Part shown: one piece after another, positions 24,067 to 35,385 of the stretch
Layout: each line of letters starts with the position of its first letter
How positions within the stretch are numbered: the first letter of the stretch is position 1
Source of the DNA: Gordionus sp. m RMFG-2023
Taxonomy: Eukaryota; Nematomorpha; Gordioida; Chordodea; Parachordodidae
Assembly (NCBI RefSeq): GCF_954871325.1
Contig: NC_088776.1
Coordinates: forward strand, 32,722,508-32,786,507
DNA: 64,000 nucleotides
Reading direction: 5' to 3'
Position numbers and translations under genes: made by a program
Notes under the pieces: generated by a model
What the model was told of the DNA's origin: nothing
What the model saw: the letters and a program-made list of their open reading frames with translations, nothing else
Databases searched by the model: none

Positions 24067-25018
24067 GGGAAGACCGGGGATATAATGAACCCGGGGGCTA
24101 GACGTGGCTTTATTTTCCAGAGTATTAAACTCTAAGGGATAATTTTGTTTTACCAAAACTATATAATTATATAATGCATATGCGGCTATAATTTTTATTT
24201 CTATCGGACAGCTTGAAGAACTTTTATAATGCATTTTATGATTCGTACCTACAAAAGTAACTTTTTAAACCTTTACTATTTTTCAAAAATAAAGATTAAT
24301 ATAAAATTTTAGCACCCAAAAATCATCTTATATAAAAGAAAAAATTCTATTTTATAGAATATCAATTTACCCGAACAAAATTGATATTATAAATATTTCA
24401 AAATATGATCTTAATCAAAGTGGTGGCATTTGGGCTATTTTTATGAGGTTAGAACTAGCCTTTTTTTTAAATTTTAATATGCAAATAAAAGCCATGGAGA
24501 GAGCAAATAAAAGAAAAAAATTAAAAAATGTTATTAATAAGAAAAACAATTGTTTAGTGTGCAAAAAAATTATTAAAATCATCATAACAATCAAGACTGA
24601 TTTCAATGTCGTAAATGTAGTTATTGTTCACATGGAAGATATTGCAATTTTAATCCTTTTTTTATTTGCAAAGATTGTAAATAATGTTCTTATTTATTTG
24701 TTTATAAATAAATTTATATATTACTTTTATGCTTTAAATCATTAAATATGTACTAATAAAAAAATATAAAACTTATATGGAAAACTAAGCAGGTTTTACC
24801 AAAGGTTCGTTGGTCCCTGGGTAGGGTTCACTCGTTCCCAAAAAAAATTTCTAAAAAATAACATTTTGAAAAAAGTATTAGACATATATTTTTGAAATTA
24901 AACCTACCTTAAAACTAATAGAGCTGAACAAAATGAGATATTTTATATTAAAAATGATAAAGTACTTTTATTTTTATTAAGGCTTACCTTTTTGGGTTCG
25001 CCATAACCCCGTCTTCCT
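24067..25018 (+). mobile_element. TA-flanked pogo/Tigger-like element, family A
   Basis: The left end GGGAAGACCGGGGATATAATG and the inverted right end AGGAAGACGGGGTTATGGCG pair well. CCCGGG/GGGTTCG follow inside. TA flanks at 24065-24066 and 25019-25020; a third T on each side also matches, so TTA is possible. The + strand interior retains a Cys/His-rich finger that fits the C-terminus of pogo-group transposases. TA duplication suits the Tc1/mariner-pogo superfamily. About 950 bases is too short for a working element. Confidence 0.72.
24551..24684 (+). pseudogene. PHD-like Cys/His finger remnant of a transposase
   Basis: The first part, CLVCKK (from 24551), continues an open frame begun at 24443. 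The second part lies in a different frame from 24601: FQCRKCSYCSHGRYC, then FFICKDCK, then a stop. Together the spacing C-x2-C, C-x2-C, H-x3-C, C-x2-C matches the PHD-like finger found at the C-terminus of many pogo/Tigger-group transposases (family knowledge). The frame change between the two halves shows decay. A piggyBac Cys-rich tail was considered, but the final F-x-C-x-x-C fits worse. Confidence 0.55.
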
Positions 25019-25020
25019 TA

Positions 25021-25350
25021 TAATGGTTTAATAAGAAAGAATTGTATATATTAATAAATTATTTATGTTCAAATTTGATTTCTATATAATTTTCTGTAAA
25101 TTAGGATCTAATCCGATTTTCATAAGAAAATTTAAAACGGGCAAGAATAAATGATGAGATCCCTTGGACATTTGATTTTTATAATGCCATAATATTTAAT
25201 AATATATTTTTTTTATTAACTATTCGTAACATTAAGTTAAATAAATTATAAAATTCCAAATCATCGTGTAAATTTTTATAAAAAAGATTTACTTTTATAA
25301 ACTGCGCTTGTCTAAATGAAATGGACTTTCGTATATGTACGTTTACAGTT
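25021..25350. other. AT-rich spacer
   Basis: It separates the TA-flanked element from a fold-back repeat. No feature is recognised. Confidence 0.5.
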
Positions 25351-25526
25351 TCTGAAATTTATAGGGTATAGATTCTACACAAATATGAATATACAATTCC
25401 TGAAAAGTCAGATTATGTGATTCAATAAATTATTTAAAGTTGAATTAACAATCATTTACTGAACACATTTTTTTTGCAGGTAACGAATTCCAATATGTGC
25501 CCATCCTTTAAATTTCAGACAATTTT
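25351..25526. repeat. Family P arms in reversed arrangement
   Basis: The first arm (TCTGAAATTTATAGGGTATA to AAAGTCAGATT, 25351-25414) and the second (about 25465-25526, ending AATTTCAGACAATTTT) belong to the fold-back family at 2081 and 5189. Here the order is swapped: the ends that are outermost in those copies face each other across the centre. This suggests two adjacent copies joined at their edges, or a rearranged dimer. Confidence 0.5.
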
Positions 25527-27044
25527 ACTACAGATTTTTAAATAAATTTTAATTTACGTGTATACACAATACAAGTATCGTAAGATTCACTTTATTGTTT
25601 TTTGGTTAATAAGATTATTTCATTATATTAAGAAATTCAAATATTATTTCCCAAAACTTTAAATTTATAAATCTACATTTATAAATTTTGCAAAATATAA
25701 CTTTTAAAACATAAAGTTAGTATTTTAAATTTGTAAAATAAAGATATTCAATATGGGTTTAAAAAAGAAAATACATATCTTTTAAAGGAATTTTGGAAAA
25801 TCTACCAAAATTAACCTTCCTATATAATATATATACATTTTTCACATGTTTTTTGATTTTTTATAATTATACATATTAATTATTAAATATCGTTTGAGAT
25901 ATCTATCATACGAATTTTTTGTATGCCAATTCGAACTCTCACTCAGAAAATAATGAAATTACAAGATAACTTTTATAATAATAAAAAAAAATACAAAATT
26001 AATTTAATTAAAAATTTAGAAATCGGGAGACAAATTTGTTTGTGAAGCAATTTATATATATCGAGAAAATTTATTTTTAATTATAAAATAATATGTTTCT
26101 AAAAAACATTCTTTATAAAAAATATGGAAACATAAAATTCTTCTCTTTTATAGCAAGTGATTTCGCTACCATTTATTTTTTAATTAGTCTTCTAGTCATT
26201 TTTCATTAATTAAGAAAGGGTGTTTTTTACAATACAAATATTAAATGTAATTATATCGGTTTCAACCAGAAAAACAAACATAGCACGTATTTTTCGGATA
26301 AAATAAATAGAATGTGGCATATTTATTAAAAAATCCTTTAATTTCATGATTGCTTATTTTATAAGCTTATGTAAAAATATATTGAAATATAATATAGACT
26401 TAGAGTCAATCCAACAATGGCATACATAAAAGAGGGGGTAGGGTCAATCCTACAACTCCCCCCCCCCTCAAGAAAAATAATAGATAAAATTATTAATTTT
26501 TGTATTCCTAATACTTTTATAATATACCTAGACAAAAATTTGTTATTTTAAATGATAAAATCCCCCTTAATTTCCTAATTAAAATCATCTCAGAAATTTA
26601 TTCTTCTATTTAATAAAGATCGTGAAAATCTCTTAAAAATCTACTAAACAATACTAGAAACATTTTATTTTAAAATCAAATTTTCGCATTATATTTTGAT
26701 ATTATAAAATTTTTTAAAAAAAATGAAAAAGGTGACTGACTCTTCCGAAAATACTAAAATTCGTATGGGATCAACGTTTAAACTTTCTATTTTCAATTCT
26801 AAGAGCGCACTTAGTATTGGTATTGTTAAGCAATCGCACACCTTTGGGGTTAAAAAAATCATCTATTGTAATCGTTCTTAATATCACCATAATCAAATCT
26901 TATCTTTTCATGATACTACAAGTCTATTTATTTACTTTTTGTACTACCGCTACTCAATTAGTCAAAGCTACAGTTAATATAGTGTATTTTTTAAATGATT
27001 AAAAGTTGATTATTTATAATAATGATAGTAATTTTTCTATTACA
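25527..27044 (+). other. Gene-free AT-rich DNA with a small open frame
   Basis: A 9-base C run lies at 26458-26466. An ATG-started 52-codon frame (26723-26881) has balanced composition (starting MKKVTDSSENTKIRMGSTFK) and could be an exon scrap, but it resembles nothing I know and has no clear splice context. A second frame overlaps it from 26817 and is hydrophobic low complexity. No gene is claimed. Confidence 0.35.
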
Positions 27045-28300
27045 TTTAGTTCCCTTTATTTTTTTTTATTATAATTTTAGTGCTTCGATATCTTGCGATA
27101 AATTTTAGAAATTTTCGTATTTTGTTAACAACTTTTTTATTTAAAATGTAGCAAATGGATTAGAGATTAAACCAAAATATACCATTTAAGCATTGCATAT
27201 TGCACAAGCTTTGGAATTAGTTATTTGTCTCTTGATATGAGACTCAGATTCATAAAAAATTTTTGAAAATACGATTCAAAATATAATGAGATTTAAACTA
27301 ATCTATTTCTATATATCTATTAAATAAACCGAAAAAAAATAAATAATATCTAAAGATTAAAGAATCATAAGACACAAGAATATAACTATAATGTATTTAG
27401 ATTTAATTGACTTTTGAATCGTTATTTAAAATCCAATATTTCAGAATAAGCCTAAGGCCTAACGATATTTATATTTGACTTATAACTTTACATTTTTATA
27501 TTGAATGGAAAAACTGATTGATGAATTAGTAAATATACTAATCAGGCAGAGTATATTGGCGCAAGGCATTCAGTGATTCTATAATTCTTATCTTAACTTG
27601 ATATAAATCTTGGTGATTTTTATTTATTTTGCAATAATAGGCTTTTCTTTAAACTATCTAACAAACGGGTTGAAGTACTAAATATTAATATTAGTTTCAG
27701 AGTTAAAGCGTGATATCATAGTTTTCATTTGGCTTGTAATTCGGTTACTTTTTTTGTGGGTGCAAAAATTGATTGAATAATTAATAATTAGGGCACTAAC
27801 TATTATTGCAAACCAAATATTTAAAACTTCTATATTTTACGTTCTGGCACGTTGCTAATTCGAGAAATTTTTTTACTAGAATATTTTTTCTTTTTAAAAC
27901 CCATCAGAATATAACAGTAAAACGTACTAATTAAACACTATTTAATGGTTTGATAAAAGCTTCGGAATTAGTGTTTTAAAACCTGGCTCACTTTTTCCAT
28001 TGTACTAGGTTTTCCCTTGTAATTCTCAAAACTGATTTTGAGGAATTATTAAGTAGTAGTTAGGCACTCTATATTAGCGCAACCCAGATCTTTAGTTCTT
28101 TTATATTTTTCATTCTAGCATGATGCAAATTTTGAAATTTTTTTCTTGTTTTGTCAATTTTTTTTATTCCGCCAATAACTCTTTTTTGTGATACTCTCTA
28201 CCAAAGGGATTAAAATAAAATACAATTTAGTACTAAACATTAGCAAAATTTTCAGAATAAATGCTTTCAGAACATTTTGCTGCTAATAATTTTTTTCATA
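27045..28300. repeat. Degenerate tandem repeat, unit about 250-270 bp
   Basis: Anchor phrases recur in order: AGGCAGAGTATATTGGCGCAA (27543), AGGGCACTAACTATTATTGCAA (27789) and AGGCACTCTATATTAGCGCAA (28062), spaced about 247 and 271 bases. Each is followed by a TTCTATA/TTTTAT stretch, then a TTCTGGCACG/TTCTAGCATG-like phrase. Between them comes an AAACGGGTTGAAGTACTAAA-like phrase. AGCTTTGGAATTAG near 27208 and AGCTTCGGAATTAG near 27959 tie an earlier partial unit to the array. It looks like an old, diverged satellite or multimer. Confidence 0.5.
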
Positions 28301-28340
28301 TATACTGGTTACTATATTAGTTTAAGCAGGCATAGCCATT

Positions 28341-28368
28341 GGCCACTGGCCACTGGCCACTGGCCACT
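28341..28368. repeat. Microsatellite (GGCCACT)x4
   Basis: Four perfect 7-base units in AT-rich DNA. The perfect match between units suggests recent slippage. Confidence 0.9.
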
Positions 28369-31300
28369 GATAAAACACAAAGCAATGGCATGGATTTTAA
28401 TTAGGCTTCAAATTATTTAGCCGACTCTAGCGAAAATGATATAAAGTTATTATATTTTCAAAAAACAAAATGAAAATAACCATATAATCAAATCAAAAAT
28501 ATATAATTGGGGCCTTGCTGAAGACCGAACAAACAATGGTTTGGAGGCGAAGTCCCAAAAAATATTCCCGTACTCGACCTTAGATAAATCTTAGCTAATC
28601 CACTACAAACCAAACAAAATTTTTAAGAGATTTAAAAATTTCAAAATAATATCGTCATTTAATATAATTTTATATGTAAGTTGGTACCAATAAAACACTG
28701 TACATCAAAATAAAAATGAAATATTCTTTATCTTAAAAAAGACTTAATAAACCATGGATCTGACACTTCGGATCTGATTTAGTAGGTTCAAAAATATACT
28801 TTTATTAAAATTTATTTTGAGAAAAAAGTAATGGATCTAATCATATTTTAGTTTTTTCCTAATTGAATTGCATTATCTTTCAGATATTTAGATATGACAC
28901 GGACTAATGAGTATATCAAAAATAATCAAAAGTAAAAATACATATCTAAAAATAGTTTTAAAAAAACAAAAGAAAAAGTCAATTTCCAATAATTATTTCT
29001 AAATTATAAATTAGTATAAAATAAAAATCGAACCAAAACAAAATAAAAGTCACAGAAGCCAGAGCAAAACAAGAGTGTTAAAGCTTTTAGTTTTGTTAGT
29101 TTTAGTCATACCTTTTATGAATTTAACTGAATAGCCATCATTCAACTAACCCTTAGTACTGATGTCCGGGTAACTTATAATAAATTTATTTAAACAGGAT
29201 ATATGATTCTGAAACTTTACCAAATGTTAAAAGAGGGGTACAGCTTTTATATTATATCTACCTTATAATTTTCAAGTATGTATAATTAAAAAATTTTAAA
29301 AAACACTTTTAATCATAAAAATTTTTTTTAAATAGATGATAGATATAAAATATTACGAGTACAATATAATATCATATAATTAAACAACATTTGAAAATCT
29401 AAGCAGTACCGGTTTAATAAAAACAAGAACTGACAAAACGAATGTTCAAAATACAGGCCTCCCTTATATACAGGAGAGTTTTCTTATGTAGCAATCTTAT
29501 TTATAATAATCTATTTGATATTATTTAATGATATTAGTATGAGTTAACCAACTATTTTCTCCGGAAAAGGAATTTTAAAAAAATCATATTGAAACCTGCA
29601 TAAAGAACTAATTATATATAAATAATTAAGTACCTTTATAATAATAAATAAAAGGCCCTAAAAAATAAGAAGTAATTATTTTACATTCTACAATATAATT
29701 AATTAAGAACTTTGAATGCTGTTCATTTCTTATTCCGTTTGGTTCCTCTAAAATATATGCTTTCGCTTCCTGTTCCTTTTTCGGAGCGCAAAAGTGTTAA
29801 AATTTTAATAAAATTATTTTATAAAATGGCTTCAGTGTTACTTTTCAAATTTTTTATGTTAACTGACCTTCTGTTAGAGATAAAAAAACGATGTAGCATT
29901 CATTTTATGATTCTTTCAAAATAAATTAGTTGAATCGTTAGGAGAGACATGGAGCTCAAGTCCCCTAAAATTTTGAGAGCCTCTTAAAATTATCTAAAAA
30001 CAAATTAAGGATTTAATATTTTTTATAACCAATTTTAGATAGATTATCTTTCTTTTTTGCCAAGGTTATAGGTAGAGATTTGATTTGAATATATCTAAAA
30101 TGTTTTATAAAAAACTCAAATTTTTTTTTACCATTGATTAAGTAATTAATTGTTCATTAACTATAGATTTGTAATCTGTTTTTAAAAAATATGTAATTTT
30201 TTTTCAAAACATCGGCCCTTCGACAAATTTGTTTATAGTTCTGCGAAAATTAATTTTAAGTCTCTGGTTAAAATAATTATTGTAAAATTTAGAAAAAAGA
30301 CTCAAAATTGTTCTAGAATAATATGCAATAAATCTTATAATTTTGTAGGCCATTATCATATAACTGAAAATTCATATTGTATAATATTACTATTAGTGGA
30401 AATAATTTATTTTTACTTTCCTATTTATTGTTAAATTTTTCATTTTTCTTCTCTATTATTAAAAAGACAAAAAAAAGAAGTATAAGATGAATGTGAAATC
30501 TATAGTAAAAATGGCCCGAAGGTTCTAACTTATCAATAGTTTATTATTTCATCATATAAAAAAAATAGTGCGCAGATCAAGAGAATTAAGGTAAATTCAA
30601 TTTTTTTAAAGGGCGTCCTCAATGTACTGAAATTTTACAAGTGTCGCGTCGCCTATCGAATGTTATTTATGTATATATATTATGTTATGTTACATAAAAA
30701 AAAATTATCCTTATCGAGTTTTAAGATCATTACGTTCTATGTATACCAATATTTTACAATTTTCAAAATCATAAATGGATGATATTTTTGGATCCCAAGT
30801 AGCTAGAGTATTGTCTTGAGAAATTTAAACATGACATATTTATAACTTGTTAACAATTTTATGTATGAAAATCACTGATAGATATCGGAATTGCTACGTT
30901 CTTATAATGCGTTCTATTTATCCATTTTTTTTGAATTTTTTGCGCATTTTTATGTAAATTCTTATTATCTTTTTAAGGATTTAATTCTTCTTGATTGAAT
31001 CATCTAATTCTGAATAGTTACATTCAATGATTCTGGTTTAATCTTTAAAATTTTGCAACCATCCTGGTGTCAAAAATTCTGACAATTAATCTAAGAGTGA
31101 AAATGAATCTACATTTTTTAAAAAAATTGACAATGAAAAGAGAATATTGAATATTTTATTTGGTTTGATAATATTTCATATTATATATAAAATTTCTTGT
31201 GTATAATATAAAATCTCAAATTTTTTTTCCATAAATATCAATATAAGAATATGAAATATTAAGCGAGAAAAAAACTGCATAATATATAAATATTATTGAT

Positions 31301-34300
31301 TAATTTTTATATCTTTTAGCTATATATTTCAGGCTTTTTTTCAAAAAAAATTATTTATTTTTTTATCTATTATAAAGTATTAATATTTTAGATGTAAAAA
31401 AAATTGAATATTTATCTTTATATAATAATTGGCTAAATAGTCACAAAATGAGAGTAAGAACCGAAAATCAATTGAAGATTAGAATAATTGACTTTTTAGA
31501 AACTTTTTTTGTTTTAATATAGAAAAGTTATTTTAAAAAAATGTAATTTTCTTGTAATATTTTTCCCTAGTTTTTTAATAATATTTTATTTTAGGCATGA
31601 ATAATAGGACAGAGAAAAAGAATAAAATAAATTAACTTTTATATTAATAAGTCTATTGAGTATTAAAGGGAGTTTTAAATAAATTTGTTTTTTCTCTTCC
31701 TCTTCATTTCCAATTTAAAATAGTCTATTATATAATTTATATTATATTCTATTATTTATATATAATAATGAGTAGAGTAATAATATAATTGTATCTCATC
31801 TAAATATATACAAAATCAAACTTTTCTATATTGAATCTTATATGTGATCCATAATATAAATAAATGTATATAATAAAGATAATGTTCACATTGTTTATAC
31901 AATTATTTTTTAAAAAAATACTTCTAATAAATTTTTTATTAGATATTACTTAATTTTTTTAAGATGCATTCCTAGCAGATTCCAATTATCTAATGTTGGG
32001 CGCTTAAAAGCTTTATTTCTTTACATTTGTTTATTCTGAATGAAGTTGGAAATTATATAAAAAGTATAAGTAGATTTTAAATATTGCACTTAAGTCATAA
32101 AAAAGACACGAATAAAACTCCTACAAAATTAAATTAAATTTTTTTTAAAGCAGGCTATTAAATGAAAATATCAAAAACTTTTATTATTTAATTTTTAGGC
32201 CCTTCGAATAATTTTTTTTTATAATTTATTATTTAAAAAAATTGTACTTAATATGCCGCAAACAAATCATAATATTAAATAACTTTTTTTTTAAAAAAAC
32301 AAAATAACCAATTAAATATGAAACTTGCTATCGTATTTAAAAATAATTAATTTAGTAAATAAAGAAAACATTTTATTTTTAACATAAAAATACTATATTA
32401 TGGTCATTAGACAGATTTTTTCTGCGGTATAGCTAGAGCCCACAAAAAAATTTCGAAGAGTGACCTCCAAATTTCAGAAATTTTTTGCTCGACCAGAGTC
32501 CAACTAAAAAAACAAATTTTTACTCTGTTTATTAAATATAAGACCTGTGCGCCAATAAAACTATCAGAGGCCTGAGCAAGTTTAAATAATCTAATCGGAG
32601 GCCGACGCACTGCCTTTTAGCCGCAGTCAACATAAGCAGCACAAATCGACGAGCCGACATAAATTTTTATAAATATGCATATTTTAAATTGATAATTGAA
32701 ATCTTTTTAAGAAAAATTAAATTAAAATACATTGAGAAATATCTATTTTTACATCTTTATTGAAAATAAAATTAATTATAAATTAAACCTCATTTATAAT
32801 TTCATAGTTATCAATACACAAAGAAATTATTTTTTGATTAACATGGAAAAATTTGGAATCCTCTTTTCTCCCAAAAAATTAGAACATCCACATCCTGTGA
32901 ATGGCGTTTTTGAGTATGGCATTCCTGTTCTTAGCTACTTAAAATGGAATCATAATTTGTGTTTATTGTAGAATTTCTACTTGTCAATTTGTATTGATAT
33001 TCCCTCTTGGTTTTCAATCTCTATATTTACTAATCTAATATCATCATACTCTTTAAGTTTAAGATGTTTATTAATAAATTTATGCAATTTTTAATTTTAA
33101 TTTTTGAAATCTTAGGTCTAGAAGAGTAGCCAACTAATTTTTGAAATAGAACTACATAAATTAAAATATTATTACTTGCATTTCGTTAAGGGAAAGTTTT
33201 TTAAACATATTTTACTTAAATAAGATAATCCCAGCTATCATTATTATTAACCATTAAATTTTTACTTCTGAAAAGTAATGCCAAGTTCAGTGTTGGCCCT
33301 TTTTAAGATAGAAATTCAACTGTTTCTTTAAATTTAGAAAACAAATCAATAGTTCTTCTACGATATCCGATTTTTAGTTTGAAAATTTTCTAAAATGTTT
33401 TCTAATTCTTTTTAAAACATTATTATAAGATTTTTATTATTTCCAGATATGCTTTCGAGCACTATTAATATACTATGAGATCAGGTTGGGATATTTTATT
33501 TTAATGTTCTCCTTTTAAGTGGCATTATTGTTATTATCATCATTGGAATCGCCAATTTGTGATATTGACCAATTATTAGAATAAATATATAAAATATTAA
33601 GATCATTTTTGAAAATTTTTTATGCTCCACCGTATTTTTCTATAAACAAGTGGCGTTTTTGACGTGATAAGAATATAGACGGCCTGTAGGCTCACAGTTC
33701 TAAATAAAAATATGAATTTCTTCCATACTTTAGAATTTCTATTTGCATTTTTTTTGGTCTCAAATTCTTGAGTTTTATTCTTTTCAGAAATTATTTTCAA
33801 ATTTGGATTTATTCTATAAACATTTTATAAAAATCTGAGCTATTTAATTGAAGAGATCTTAGATAATACAAAAATTATCAAATGAAAACATTTCATAACT
33901 GTTATAAACGATTTATTTTAGATTTTATGTTGGCAAAATGTAGAAAATATATTTTTTATACCTGTAAGAATATGATGTATGTAAGTAATGGGGTTTTATC
34001 TAGTCGTTACAAATCACAAATAGAGGAAATTGTTAATTTGGCAAATGGAAATTACGTAAATGAATAAGTGAAATATGTTGGATGAAAAATGACATGTGAT
34101 TCTGATTGATATTTCGATGAAACAAAATGATTATTGAGGTATTTCTAATATTTAATTTTGAGTGGCCCTAGAGAAAGTCTTCAATGTCCGAGCTCGACCT
34201 GAGCCGAGGCCCAGGTCGGGTTAAACTATTATTATATATATATAAGAAATAATTTTATTACGTTATATACTCATTAACACGTCATTGCATGGTATATTAA

Positions 34301-35186
34301 AAAAAACATATAATAAAAATAATTTATCTTAGCAAACAATTAATTAGATGTTATTTGGTACGTGGATTTTAAGATAGATTTTCTTAAAATATTTTAAAAA
34401 ATTAAATTTTAAATTTTACTTATTTCTAATTGGTTAATAAATGATTATTTAAGACAATATAGGATCTAATACAAGTATTTAACTAAATAACGATCAAGTG
34501 TAATATATTATTCGTCATTTTTTAATATATATTTACCCTAATTAATATCCATTTAAACTCTATATTCCACCCGACACTTTTCTTAACGTACAAGAATTTG
34601 GCAGTCCTTTTCTCCCTTAGAGACCAAGAGGTTATTCAAAAAAAAGGCCTGTGATGAATCAAACCTGGGTCAAAATAGCTTGCTACGCCTTTTCAATCCA
34701 GGTCTCTAGCCCTCTCAGTCACTGTTGTCATTCAAATAGGAAAGTTTTTTCGTATAAAAGGAGAATTTACGATGTGTATTATAAGAAAAATAAAAAATTT
34801 AATAATGCGCATATGCATTATTTCTCCACTTTTTATCAACCAAGTTTTCCAGTTTAAAATGGATTTAAAAGTTGAAACTAATTAATTGTTTAAAATATTT
34901 TAGATTAGGCACCTAATAAAATTTAGTAAGACTTTATGCATTATTACTCACTTTTTATCAACGAAAATTTTTAGTTCTCATTAATTGTATAAAATATTTT
35001 AGATTAGTTACATAATAATATATAATAGTTTATCATTTCAAAATCAAATAATAATATATAACTCTTAATCATTTTCAATTATATAATAGCAAATTTTCAT
35101 ATAATGCCCATTGTATTAATAATTATTAACAAAATGCAAATAATTATATAACATATTTTAAATATATAACGCTACCATTTAGAAGT
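28369..35186. other. Long gene-free AT-rich region
   Basis: Several open frames of 60-80 codons exist (29712-29924 +, 32407-32610 -, 32732-32971 +, 33603-33800 -, 33882-34067 +, 34651-34857 +). None shows a domain, repeated family or neighbouring frame, and all are credible as chance. Small GC patches occur at 32560-32660 (GGCCGACGCACTGCC) and 34190-34220 (CCGAGGCCCAGGTCGGG); they may be transposon scraps. Confidence 0.4.
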
Positions 35187-35385
35187 ATAGTGGGTAATGG
35201 CTAAATGTCGGCTGGCTCAATTTTCAAGCGTCTGCAGGAGAAAATTCGTTAAACATTAAGGGATTTTAATTAATATTAATTTCTTTTAAGAAAAACCCTG
35301 AGGCCAAAGTGATAGTTTTCAACTAAAACAACTTGGTTTATCCGATTTTTTCGCCGGCTAAAAATATAGTAAATACTCAACTATA
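35187..35385 (+). mobile_element. GGGTAAT-ended MITE, family S, copy 3
   Basis: It opens with TATAGTGGGTAATGGCTAAA and closes inverted as TATAGTTGAGTATTTACTA. The inner blocks (AAAATTCGTTAAACATTAAG, AGGCCAAAGTGATAGTTTTC, CGCCGGCTAAAAATATAG) match the copies at 5805-6061 and 15109-15339. TATAGT at both edges may include a duplicated TA or TATA target. It is non-coding. Confidence 0.75.

Noticed and set aside
29712-34857. Cluster of 60-80 codon frames in the 29.7-34.9 kb region
   Set aside because: None overlaps a recognisable motif, and they do not join into a plausible exon chain by eye.
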